Shown piece by piece: positions 29,098 to 43,102 of a stretch of 64,000 bases of DNA. This DNA is from Dioscorea cayenensis subsp. rotundata (taxonomy: Eukaryota; Streptophyta; Magnoliopsida; Dioscoreales; Dioscoreaceae): contig NC_052476.1 of NCBI RefSeq assembly GCF_009730915.1, positions 21,247,257-21,311,256 of the forward strand, given 5' to 3'. The translations under genes were made by a program, and so were the position numbers. Under the pieces are notes generated by a model. That model worked only from the letters and a program-made list of their open reading frames with translations. It did no database searches and had not been told where the DNA came from. Every line of letters begins with the position of its first letter. The first letter of the stretch is position 1.

Positions 29098-29151
29098 TTA
29101 CAACATTTACAACATTTACAAAGATTTACAACATTTACAACATTTACAACG
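29098..29151. repeat. 9-bp tandem repeat (ACAACATTT)n
   Basis: Five to six near-perfect ACAACATTT units, one altered to ACAAAGATTT. It lies inside the MULE. Confidence 0.8.
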
Positions 29152-29219
29152 TCCGCCTGGACTTTGACACTCACGACTCGACCTCGTGATAACGAAACAA
29201 GTGCTCCCATGACATTCGA

Positions 29220-29290
29220 ACGCTCACGCCAGTTGCATAACAAGCGCATCAACTTGAAACCCCGCAAAACGCATACAACATTAAAAAAAG
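29220..29290. repeat. MULE internal duplicate B, copy 2
   Basis: Second copy of 26410-26480, offset about 2.8 kb. In both cases the next sequence is a TTAAAC-word spacer. Confidence 0.55.
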
Positions 29291-29737
29291 GTTAAACAAC
29301 ACACATTCATGAAAACGACTATTAATCAATGTGTCATGGTAGGACTTAAACGACGATCCCGAGTAGTTAAACACGTAACGTAATCAGCCTGTACACTCGA
29401 CGTAATTTTCTTAAACGCTAACGTAAAAGTCTCAGTGGTAAATGTCAACCCTAGTCTTTAAAGGATGTTTCACGATCTCCTCCCTCTGAGAATCCTCCGC
29501 AATCACGCAACACGTGAAAAACTTTCTTTTCATACCCAAGTCGAAATGCTCTCTTAATTGCTTTCCCGCCATCCATCACGGAGAATCCTCCGCATTCGTG
29601 CAATTATGAGGACTTCGCTCAGAGCGAGAAAAAGATAGTTTAACTAGTCTCGTGATTACTGGCTAATCGATTCTCAAGATAAGGAAGAAGGCTCACGAAA
29701 ACATCCTTTCGGGATAGAGTGGTTGTCCAGTGGGAAG

Positions 29738-29791
29738 AGGAGGAAGAGGAGGAGGAGGACGAGGAGGATGATGAGGACTACGAGGAGTGGT
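29738..29791. repeat. GAG/GAC-rich simple repeat in the MULE
   Basis: Imperfect (GAG)n/(GAC)n tract, purine-rich on the plus strand; no gene assigned. Confidence 0.7.
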
Positions 29792-30325
29792 TGTCCATGG
29801 GGAGGGTTCTTCCCGGGTTATTTATGGTGTGAAGTCCACAGCAGTCGACTCTTCAGTATCCGAGAAAAAGTTAAACGCATAGCCGCCGACATCGATCGAT
29901 GAGAACGAACGGGTGTTCGGAATTTGATGAAATATCGCATAAGAATTAATGCCGTCATTAATTCTACGCACGGGATACCAAAACCTCGCCACCCGCCACG
30001 TGCCACATGCCAACAATTCGGATCAAACTAAAAAGATCACCGCTTTTACGCAGAGACTTTTGAGAATTTACATCGCTTATGAATAGTTATACATGTAAAG
30101 ATAATGTTAAACGGAGATGGGAAGTATTAAACGGATATGATAATTATTAAACATATTAGTAAAATATTTAAACGGATAATAGCAAATAGTTAAAACATTA
30201 TTTAAAAATATACAAATAGATAACCATAAACGAGAAGAACTTTACAACTGAAAATGAACTCGTCGTAATTATCGCTCTTCCTCGTCGTAATACAACTTTA
30301 CAAACCATAAACGAGAAGACGATAA

Positions 30326-30450
30326 TGGCACATGCTCGCCTCGACAATAAAATCGACTCAGTACTCATTTGAAGATGAAGTGCACTGGACCAAATCCGAT
30401 GGAAATCAATTTCATTTTTCTGCTCGAGAAACCGATTTATATATTTCGTG
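30326..30450. repeat. MULE internal duplicate A, copy 2
   Basis: Diverged second copy of 28186-28310, offset about 2.14 kb. Minus-strand translation is partly open in both but broken. Confidence 0.65.
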
Positions 30451-30731
30451 ATGATAATGAGGAGAACAACAAGATGTAATGTAACTCCTCGCCATCGTTT
30501 CATCGAAACTGCGTAGAAAGCCCTTCAAAAGGTTGAACATGATGTGATTTCGGCTTTCCTTTCCCACCATTTTTCGGGGACTAAAAATGGGATTTCAATA
30601 CGTGACCTATTCGAGTGAACGTAGGGGTAAAAGGGGAAGTTAAACACTAACTGACGGGTCGTCCCGTGGTGTAAAGAGTAGGAGGTTTTTGAAGTTTTGA
30701 AAAATTACTGAGGGTGAACAGTAATTTTCCC

Positions 30732-30740
30732 ATAAATAAA
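30732..30740. repeat. Right 9-bp target-site duplication of the MULE
   Basis: ATAAATAAA directly after the element's ...GTAATTTTCCC end, matching the left copy. Confidence 0.55.
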
Positions 30741-31268
30741 TAATAATTCAAAGTGAGGAAACCATTATCCCATGAGTTGGTGCATTGCATAGCTGATGGA
30801 CAATATAAATGTTATATATATAAATATATAAAAAAAATTGATAAATATTTAAAAATGAGATCATAATAGTGCAAACGTTCAGGCCTCTTTTCAAGGCTCT
30901 CCCTCCATCCAACCCCACATCTACTTTCAAAAATTCCACCTTTTTTTTGAAATCTAGATCTCTCCAAGCTTGAACCCTAAACCAATCCTTCTCAATCCCT
31001 CCTCTCCATTTCGTTTGTGTTTTTTTTGGGCTAATTGGTAAGCTTCTTTTCCTTGTGATTCGCCATTTTCATCTTCCTCTATGGTTTTCTCTATGCTTCA
31101 GTGATTTTTGGATCTTAATTAGCATAGTTGTTATATGTTTAACGAGAATTTTTGATTTGCGGATCCATTGATTGGATTTGTCATGGATTTTGATTGTGAA
31201 TTTCGTGCAATGTGTGGTGGAAAATGTGCGATTTTTATGAGTTAGAAGGTGGGATTTAGTGTTTTGTT
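30741..31268 (+). promoter_or_regulatory. Upstream region of tail-anchored protein gene, possible 5' UTR intron
   Basis: After AT-rich sequence and a CT-rich leader (about 30890-31020) there is a good donor, TAATTG|GTAAGC, at 31038/31039 and an acceptor-like TTTAG near 31259, ten bases before the ATG. This would give a leader intron of about 220 bp. Confidence 0.35.
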
Positions 31269-31841
31269 ATGGACTTGAAGGCTTTGCAAGAAGGTGATAG
31301 TTTGGTAGATCTTGAAAGCGGCATGAATGCGGCTCTCATTGATCAAGAATGCCATCAGAATGCTCATCAAGGGAAGAAGAAGTTGATTAGGGTTCATAGT
31401 GGTTTCAGGAGCATTGAGAGATCTACTCAGGTTGAAGAACCTTTGATTTCTGGATGTAATTCATGTCGTAGTTCTTTCGATGGCCGTCGAGAGGATGATT
31501 ATGATGATGATCATCATCATTTGTTGAAATTGAGGTTTGAGACTGATGGCCCTTTGGAAAAGAAGGTGGTGAAGGCTGAGGATATGGGGAAGAAGAAGGT
31601 GTTGAAGAAACCCCCAAAGCCGCCTCGGCCTCCAAAGTCTTTGTCTTTGGTTGCTAGTGATGAGAAATTAGTACAAGAAATTTCGATATTGAAGCGGGCA
31701 AGGATTGAAAGAATTAAGGCTTTGAAAAGGAAGAAGAATGCCAAGGCAAAGTCTTCTAGCAGTAATCTATTGGCCATGATTGTCACTGTGATCTTCTGCC
31801 TTATTATTGTTTGGCAAGGTATTGTTTGTTCATACTTGTAG
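31269..31841 (+). CDS. Small plant-specific tail-anchored membrane protein (190 aa)
   Basis: Uninterrupted ORF of 190 aa. N-terminal half is hydrophilic with DLESG and acidic/His stretches (DDYDDDHHH). A basic, proline-rich segment KKPPKPPRPPK (about 114-124) precedes a helical, basic region (SILKRARIERIKALKRKK, about 138-155) and a C-terminal membrane span (LLAMIVTVIFCLIIVWQGIV, about 167-186), suggesting a tail-anchored protein. I recognise the layout from unnamed plant proteins but not a function. A donor lies at TGGCAAG|GTATTG (31818/31819). Splicing to the acceptor at 33494-33495 would replace the last residues with Ala-Met-stop, so two C-termini are possible. Confidence 0.65.
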   Translation: MDLKALQEGDSLVDLESGMNAALIDQECHQNAHQGKKKLIRVHSGFRSIERSTQVEEPLISGCNSCRSSFDGRREDDYDDDHHHLLKLRFETDGPLEKKVVKAEDMGKKKVLKKPPKPPRPPKSLSLVASDEKLVQEISILKRARIERIKALKRKKNAKAKSSSSNLLAMIVTVIFCLIIVWQGIVCSYL

Positions 31842-33717
31842 CTTCTGGTAGTTTGCTTGCTCTTTGATTTTTGTTTTGTTCTTCTTTACTTGTTATGCTT
31901 TGCCTCGTAAAATTCGGTAGTTTATTTGTATTCAAATTGGCAACTCATTGTTCTTCGCTTCACCTATTAGTAAATGCTTAGAAAACTTACACCTTGAAGT
32001 TTGTCAATTAGTTATGTATCCTATTTTTGTTTCATGAAATAAATTCGAGCATATTGCTATCCAGAATCTACATTGTTGAATTGTCTTGGTGAATCACAAA
32101 GCTATATTTGGTTTGTGTTGCTAAAACTTAAATTATACATGTGATTGACAAGGTATGTAGAGGATTTTGTAGGTTAGGGTCTTCTCGTTCAAGGTTTGAG
32201 TTGGAACTTAGAATTAAGGCTCAAACTGGATGAAAATTCTAGGAATTCATAAGATTTGGTCTCAATGCATTTAGCCAGAAGGCCCAGAACTGCTTCTTGT
32301 CTACTATTATTTGGTTTGCACCTAGATTATGTTTAGATGTTATAAAGAAAAGAAATTTCATGTTGAAAACAAGGTTTCTTGTGATTCCACTGGTGAAAAA
32401 ACTTGAATTACCCTTTTACCACAGCAATTTACCAGAAAGTTTAAATTTTTCTTGCACTCATCTCATGCATATAGTATATACAACAAAGTCTTGCCTTCCT
32501 GCCAAATGTTGACTAGCATGCACATAAGGTTTGTAGGAGAAAGTTACCACCAGCATCGCCTCTTTTGGTTTCTTCTCCAACATAATTTTCGTACTTAGAG
32601 TAGCATATATCATCTTCACAGGGATTTTTGTGGTATTTCACCACTGTAATTTACTAGAAAGTTTAAAATTTTCTTACAGTTACGCACAACAAAGCCTTGT
32701 CCTTCTGCCAAATGTTCACAAAGATTGTACATAAGGCCGGCATTGCCTTCTTTTGTTTCTTCTCCAACATCATTTTCCTGCTTTCTTAGTGTATCATATA
32801 TCACCTTCTCAGGGATTTTTTTCAGGGGATTTTAACTTTGGTCATTATGGACCATGGTTCTTGTGAATTGAGTAGGTGTAGTTAATTGGGTGTGATTATT
32901 TCACTTAAATAATTACCAAAGAGATGCATCTTGGCTTATTCAGTTGACAATAACCCGATTATTTCGATAATGTGTCATTGATGGTGGATAATTATTTTGA
33001 TTAGGTGTAGTTAACTTGCGTGTTGCCATTGATGGATGAATTGGATACATGAATGAGTCACAAAAAGAGACATCATGTCTCATTTTATTGCTAGTTACAT
33101 CATGGCTTATTACTGATTGATCAATTGGTTGTGTGAATGAACTACAAAAGAAAAAAAGAGACAAAGCCTTGACTCTTTCAATCTTTGATGGCAGTGATAG
33201 CTGCTTTAAACATAATGGAACATCTTTTTTGTTTTGTTTGTGCTTGTATCAAATGAAGGCATGTGATTATTGTATCAAATGAAGTACTTGTTGTTCCTGA
33301 ACTTTGCACACCAAACATTCTTTTGATGGCCATATCTTCCAACTTTTATGGTGTAAACTTATCATCTTTGGAAGTATTGTGAACTTTGATATTTGTGTTG
33401 GTGATGCATCTATCCAATCAGAAAAGCTAAAATTATTGAATGCTTCTCTTTTAACACTAAAATCTCATTTTTATCTCATTTTTTTTTTTCTGCAGCAATG
33501 TAGAAGAGGAATCTAAGCTGGAATGCAATGGCAATGGAGAGAGTTTTTGTTTTGAATTGATATTGCTGCATTTCAGAAATATTTTTTGGAAGTTGCTTGT
33601 TAAAGATACCAACTTTCACAAATATTTGCTCTCACAACCACTGTACATACAAATTCAGACTTGCTTTCTGGTCTTTATGATACAATAAAATTCATTTTAT
33701 TATAATTTTTTTTAGTA
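31842..33717 (+). other. 3' region or intron of tail-anchored protein gene
   Basis: If the donor at 31819 is used, this holds a 1.7-kb intron ending at TTTTTCTGCAG (33495) and a short terminal exon with 3' UTR. Within it about 32380-32530 and 32630-32830 look like diverged duplicates (ACCAGAAAGTTTAAA/ACTAGAAAGTTTAAA, CTTGCCTTCCTGCCAAATGTT/CTTGTCCTTCTGCCAAATGTT). No other gene seen. Confidence 0.4.
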
Positions 33718-34223
33718 CTCCCTCCGTTCTTTTTATCTATTGCAGTTAGTCCAATTTTACATATTTAAAAAAATTAATTATTTCACAAAATTTTATAAAA
33801 AAAAATTATTTTTAAAAATTATCCCTAATTTACATCTTCACATTTTTTTGTCATATGTAATTATTTTTTTCATTAATTATTTCTCTCATATTTATCTCTC
33901 TTTTATTTTTATTCTTTAATTTTTTTAAAATGTAGATCACTTTCTAAAAAAATATTCCCTCCTTTCTTTGATTTAAAAATTTGTTCAATCAAAAATTTCA
34001 ATCTGAAGTTTGAATAATTTTAAGGAGTATATTATTAGAAATAAAAAATAATTTAAAATAGTAATTTCAATTGATATATCATTTATTGCTACAATATCCT
34101 AATTATTTTTTTTATAATTTTAATAAAAAAGTTGAATAGAATATTAAAAGTAATTTAAAAAATAATAAATATTTAAAAATGATAAAAAAAAACTTTGTGA
34201 CAAATAAAAACGAATGGAGAAAG
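33718..34223. mobile_element. Stowaway-like MITE, possibly composite (506 bp)
   Basis: Begins CTCCCTCCGTTC after TA (33716-33717) and ends GGAGAAAG before TA (34224-34225). Its left part resembles the reverse complement of the right part of the element at 59611. A second CTCCTTTC-type end near 33958 suggests two related elements, one nested in or abutting the other. Confidence 0.65.
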
Positions 34224-34481
34224 TACTGTTTACTGTTATTACATGGTCCAAAATGCAAACGAAATACTTAAATATTTCAATTCTTATATTAAAAATATTT
34301 TTTTAAAAAAATTTTTGTTTTATTTTATTTTCCAATTTTTGAAGTTTTAACTTGGATGTGATGAGCCAAAAAAAAAAATTCCCATTATTTTTCCGAAGGA
34401 TTACATGTAAATTTTCATAAAATCCCAATATTTTGAAATCTTCCTTCCATACTTCTCTCTGATCTCATATCCAAATGAAGA

Positions 34482-34511
34482 AATAATAATAATAATAATA
34501 ATAATAATAAT
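34482..34511. repeat. (AAT)n microsatellite
   Basis: About ten perfect AAT units. Confidence 0.9.
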
Positions 34512-34808
34512 TCGAAAACATTATCTTAAATAACAAGAAAAAAAATAAATTGACCAAAAGTGTTATGTGGCAACTAATAATGATCTTTTACAAGGGTATA
34601 TATGCAAATATAACTTTTAAGTATTTATATATATATTATAAAGTTTAACTTTATAGGAGGGTACATATGTAAAATTACTTTCAGAAATATGTCAGAATAG
34701 TGACACAAAACGCGCGAGTAAGCATACCGCAGAGAATCCGAATCCTTCTCTCTCTAGATTCCCACTAACTCAACCATGGTTAACCACCCTTCTCCTCCTA
34801 ACCCTCCA

Positions 34809-34816
34809 TGACGTCA
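34809..34816. promoter_or_regulatory. TGACGTCA palindrome upstream of acidic protein gene
   Basis: Perfect 8-bp bZIP-type site about 440 bp before the acidic gene. Function inferred from motif only. Confidence 0.4.
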
Positions 34817-34842
34817 GCCCTAGTTATCACGCCCCCAAAACT

Positions 34843-34848
34843 CACGTG
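34843..34848. promoter_or_regulatory. G-box (CACGTG) upstream of acidic protein gene
   Basis: CACGTG within CTCACGTGAC, 27 bp from the TGACGTCA site; the pair is typical of bZIP/bHLH-regulated plant promoters. Confidence 0.4.
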
Positions 34849-35248
34849 ACTAACACCACGCCCACAGGAAAGAGAAAGAACTCTAACACAGCTTGCACCA
34901 CACCCCCCCTAAAAAAAAAAAATTAAAAAAAAAATTAATTTGTTTTCCATTCTCAAATGAAAACACACCAAGTCCATCCCTAACCGTCAGATCATTATCC
35001 ACGTCATCGATCCAGGTCGAAATCCCAAATTCAACGGTCCAGATCATCCCTCAGTTGAAACCCCAGATGAATCCGAACCAGCTCTCCTCTCTCTCTCTCT
35101 CTCTCTCTATCCACTCTTCTTCTTCTCTAATTTTTCCGGAATTAATTCTCGAAAAAAATTAGATAAAAATTCGATTTTTATCTTTTGGTATTTTTGGGGT
35201 TTTGGAGGAAGCGAAGGATGAAGGGAGAAGGTTGAGGACGAGAGGGAG

Positions 35249-37328
35249 ATGGAGATGGAGAGGAAGAAGGAGGCGGAGCTTGGGGTCAACGGGAAAGGAA
35301 GGGTTGTTGTATGATGATGATGATGATGATGTTGATGATGAGAGTGGAGACGATGACGAGGAGGAGGAGGAAGAGGAGGAAGAGCCACAGGAGATCGTGG
35401 AAGTGAAGGATGATGATGAGGAAAAGGATGATGATGAGGAGGAGGATGAGAACTTGAGAGGTGGGCCGGAGGTTCATACTGTGGATGATGAGGATGAGGA
35501 GGATGAGGATGGGAACGGAGATGAAGAGGATGGAGATGGAGATGATGGTGAAGGTGGTGATGATGACGATGAGGACGATGGAGAGGATGATGACGGTGAG
35601 GATGATGATGAGCAAGAAGAGGTATAATTTTTCGTTTTCTTTTTCTTTTTTTGTTTGAAAAAAAAATTGTTTTTGTTTTTTTATATTTTTGATCTACTGA
35701 TCTGCTAATTTTATGAATTTAAGATTTTTTTTTTTTTTGTAATTTGAGTTCAATTTATCTGATTTTTTATCAATCGGATTTATTTTCTCTGTTTTTTTCT
35801 TGGTATTTTTATTCCATTTTATGGTAGTTGTAGGGTTAGCAGTTGATTTTCTTCGATCTATTGATCTGTTGTTTTCTGAATTTCCTTTTTAATTTTTTTG
35901 GGTTGTAATTTGAGTTTGCTTTTTCTGTAATTGGGGGTGTAGTTTTTCAATTTTTTTTATGCTTTTATTTTTATGAGTCTAGTCTTATGTTTTCGCTGAT
36001 CTACTGTCCTGTTATTTTTTTATGAGTTTAATCTAAAAATATTTTTTTGTTGTAAGTTGATGTAATTAATTTTGTGATTTTGAAATTGGTTTGTTTGCAG
36101 ATCTGAAGTTTTTTTGATATTTTTTACTTGATGTTTTAGGTATTGAATTGGCTAATCTCTTTATCTATATATGTGATTTAAGCTGAAAATCATTTTTTTT
36201 TCCTGTTTGTTTACTTTGTTACCATTTGTTTTATTTATTTATTTTTTTTTTTGTTGAATTGTGTGTTCTTTTAAGTTTGCATTGATAGATCTGGCTTTAT
36301 TTGACTTAATTCTATGTGCTAATTTTTATCTAGTTCTCTTTTTTGCCGATTATGGCGAAATTCTCAATTTTTATTTTGTTATTTTAAAAAAGTTCTTGCC
36401 TTTGTTCTTTTATAGTCTTCCCCTTTTAAGAATTAGGAGTTCCCTTGTATGATTTAAGCCATGCTGCAGCTGTTCTATGGAAATTTAGTCTGTTTTCCAG
36501 CAGTACTTCTATTTATTTTTAATTTTTATATTAAATTTTGTGTTTAAATTCTATGGTCCGTGGATTTTTTTTTTCCAGAAATTAACTCTTGTTTTTCCTG
36601 ATTATTCATCTTCAATTGGTGAAACAGAGATTCTTGTTTGTTTAATTGAAATGGTTGTTGAAAACCGGATATTTGATGTTTCTCTTTGCAATGATTTATT
36701 GAGATTACTATTCAAGTAAAAAAAGTCTTGGTACCTTCTTGATAGTACAAAAGAAAGTTTCATCACTGTTCATTGATTGTACCAAATAGGCTTCTTTGAA
36801 TCTGAATTGTCAACGTAAATCCTTCCTCTTTGAGTATATGCTTGAGAGTCTATGCTCTTGATTTGGTAATTTCTCTTGACTCAATGATTTGCTGAGATTG
36901 TTACTTCTTGAGTACATCAAAAAGAAAGTTTCATGAGTGTTGTTTGATTGTACCAAATAGGTAATCAAAATCATCTTGAAATGTAGTGTTGTTCATCCCA
37001 TCATCATCTGTTTACTAAAGTCAAAAATTTTACCTTGTATAGATATAGCATTACTCAATGCATACTCTTTTTAACTTGAATTCTGTAGGAGGATATGGGA
37101 ACTGAAGTCCTAGTTCAGCCGGTGGGCCGGGCTGAAGACGAGGAAGATGCAAGTGACTTCGAGCCAGGTGAAGAGAACGGTGAGGACGAAGACAGTGATG
37201 AAGAGAACACCGGTGATGCTGGAAAGGTCGGAGCCTCTTCAAAACGAAAGAGGTCTGGTAACGATAACGATGATTCTGATGAAGATGATGACAGTGGTGA
37301 GGATGATGAAAGGCCTTCAAAAAGATAG
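35249..37328 (+). CDS. Highly acidic nuclear-type protein, frame break near the N-terminus
   Basis: Two exons: about 35249-35621 and 37089-37328, joined at GAG|GTATAA and TGTAG|GAG in phase. The long frame (from about 35310) is almost all Asp/Glu, followed in exon 2 by MGTEVLVQPVGRAEDEEDAS, EPGEEN and a C-terminal basic cluster SSKRKRS with DERPSKR at the very end, like a nuclear localisation signal on a histone-chaperone-type acidic protein. That acidic frame has no ATG in exon 1. The plausible start MEMERKKEAELGVNGKGRV (35249) is in another frame and hits TGA at 35312-35314; one T fewer at 35312 would join them. The family is common in plants as unnamed glutamate-rich proteins. Confidence 0.6.
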
Positions 37329-37969
37329 ATAGGCCATAGATTTGCAGTAATAAGAATACAAAGACCTGCATGGATTGAAGAAAGGAACCTTTTCCAGTAG
37401 TTGATTGTGGGGGGTCTTTTGTTGATTAGAATTTGTACAAGATAGGAAACTTTGTTTCTCAATTAGCACATTATTAGATGCTTTTTTTTCTTTTCTTTTC
37501 AGGCTCTTTGATCTTTCTTTTTTCTTTCCTTTATTTTGTTTTGAATCTTTTCTCTTACTTTGTTAGATGGACACCTTGTAACTCTTCAGGTTTAATTTTT
37601 ATTCAGGTGTTGTGGATTTTATTTATGGATGGTTGTTGGCAATTACTTGTTTTTATCATCTGACTTTTCTTTTGCCCAATCTGCATATTTTGTGTTTTTT
37701 AAACTTTTTTAGATTTTATCAGCAGGTTGGAGAAAATGGCAAACCGGTCAGTTCTCTTTGTACTAAATTTTAATTTTTAATTTATTATTATTTATTGACA
37801 AAATTGGTTACTTGGGCTGTGTTTGATTTCTTTTGTGGTAAATTATGTAGATTAGTTAATAGTTTTTTTCACTCAAATGTAAAAAACAAGAAATCTCTTT
37901 TATCAAAAAATAAAAAAGAAAAAAGAAAACTCACAGTATAAAGAAAATATCATTAAAGGCCAAAAACCA
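37329..37969. other. 3' UTR of acidic gene and spacer
   Basis: T-rich sequence after the stop codon, without another recognisable gene. Confidence 0.5.
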
Positions 37970-38041
37970 TGCGTTTGCCGGGAGTCGAACCCGGGTCTAT
38001 TGCTTGGAAGGCAATTATCCTAACCGTTGGACTACAAACGC
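37970..38041 (-). tRNA. trnG-UCC: tRNA-Gly (anticodon UCC)
   Basis: The minus strand folds into a standard cloverleaf: acceptor GCGTTTG/CAAACGC, D-stem GTCC/GGAT, anticodon stem ATTGC/GCAAT around CTTCCAA (anticodon TCC), T-arm CCGGG-TTCGACT-CCCGG, discriminator A. Length 72 nt, no intron. The A-box and B-box promoter sequences are intact, so it looks functional and nuclear. Confidence 0.95.
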
Positions 38042-38398
38042 TTTGTTGTTCGTTATTATTTTAAAGAATTATTTTTACAAATATAACTGGCCACATCTTA
38101 TTCCGTGGCAAAAGACTTTGGTTTTGTCCCCTCCCAAATAATAATAATAATAAATATATATATATATATATCTATGGAAGCTAATTAACATATACCACAA
38201 TTGAATTACAAGTTCAGCAATCCAGATTTTCTCTGCACTTTGCAACATTTAAACAGCAGCAATGAATCACTGATACCACTAGCTCCCATTGAAAGCCATT
38301 TCAACCCTGTTTCATGTATAAATACCAAACAAAAACAAGTGCTTTCAGTCACAGCCAATGAAGATAACACATATCTGTTTCAGCATCAGCATTGGATA
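38042..38398. other. Spacer between tRNA-Gly and RWA, including RWA 3' UTR
   Basis: Holds an (AT)n tract at about 38153-38171; nothing else recognised. Confidence 0.5.
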
Positions 38399-41851
<3,453 letters not shown>

Positions 41852-43102
41852 CCACAAACTGGGGAAACCAAAACAAGAGAAATCAAATGAATGGGTTGGG
41901 ATTGAAATGAAGGAATGGGCGAAACCCTAAATAAGAAGAAGAAAATAACAAAGAAAACAATATAAAATGCTAAAGATTTTGTCCTTTTTCGTTTTCTTTG
42001 CCAAGGTTCCCGCGGTACGGCGGGAAACCATAGATGCACCACTGGAACAATTTAACTTAAATGGGTCCTGCTAATAAGACAAACGTACACTAATTATAAG
42101 CTATTTATTTATTTACTTTCAATAAGTATTTTGAAGTGACAGACAAAAAAGTTTTCTTGGATGTTTCCATTGCATTATTTGGTTTGTGTCTTTTTGTCTT
42201 TTTCATTCAAGAGTGAATTATTTGATATTTTTTTCTTTAAAATTATTTATAAATAATTATTAGGTTTCAAAGGTTGTGATTTATTTATGATTTTTTTTAA
42301 GGAATAATTTTTGGCAAAATTAAAGTGATTCTATGATTGAAGGATGAGGGACCATTTTCTTGTATGAATGTTTTGTTAATTTTTTGTATTTGTATAAAGT
42401 GATCACTGATTTCACTTAGAAATAATTATTTATAATGCCAATAATAATTTATTCAAATTATTGGTTTGATAAATGTGTTTTTATTTTTAATTTAGTGTAA
42501 GGAATCCAAGATCATAAGGCACTTATTACCTTAAATAAAACATTTCTTTTTGTTTTTTTTTATAAATATTTCTAGTTTAAAACAATTTATAAAGGTGAAT
42601 TTCTTTTTTCTTTTTATCATGACCCTGTTTTATTTATCCAATGGTATGATTGCTCCATGGGATCCTTCTACTATGAATATAGTTTTGAACAGTTGAGATG
42701 AATCATAATAAATTGATAAAATATTTTAAATTATTGGAAAACTAAATTATTAAAAGTTTGTATGTGATGACAATCCTTAAATTATTCATGAACTTGCCAA
42801 TAAATTATTCCTTGTAAAATTTGAAAAATTTAGAAAATAAAATAAGGCTGAATTATTTTATTAAAATTATAATTTAGTCAAAATTCATAAATTACTTGGA
42901 ATAAAATGAGGTAAAAAGGTGCTCTTTATAACAAATATAGCAATTTAAAAAAATCAACTGATAAACGCTTGGAGCTGATTGAGTTGCAGACTAGAGATTT
43001 ATATGCAATCAATTAAAATTGTATCAGAGAATTAAAGTTTTTAGATCATCATTTAAAGATCCACTCCAAATTACATTACAATGTGTCGATGAAGTTAGCA
43101 AA
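41852..43102. other. Intergenic region between RWA 5' end and RPS6 3' end
   Basis: The right-hand part of the RWA promoter/leader (GAGA/TTC-rich, 41870-42010) is followed by about 1 kb of AT-rich sequence without recognisable features. Confidence 0.5.

Larger units (their letters stand above)
21504..30731. mobile_element. Decayed Mutator-like element (MULE) with Ulp1-like protease remnant
   Basis: A 9-bp direct repeat ATAAATAAA flanks the segment (21495-21503 and 30732-30740), matching the usual 9-bp MULE target duplication; the low complexity of that word weakens this. Ends are only weakly inverted (GTGGAAATTGCC against GGGAAAATTACT). Inside are a degenerate mudrA-type transposase on the minus strand (about 26050-27940) and a Ulp1/C48-like segment on the plus strand (about 24640-25400). 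MULEs that captured Ulp1-like proteases (the Kaonashi group) are known in plants. Both genes have many frameshifts, so the copy is non-autonomous. Between coding remnants lie arrays of CGCTTAA/TGTTTAA words. Confidence 0.72.

Noticed and set aside
35202-35248. Start of the acidic protein at 35202
   Set aside because: The codon is TTG, not ATG, and the Arg-rich reading that follows looks like the wrong frame of a normal leader.
35286-35615. Long minus-strand ORF of Ile/Leu opposite the acidic gene
   Set aside because: Antisense shadow of GAT/GAG codons; hydrophobic repeats follow from the complement and have no other support.
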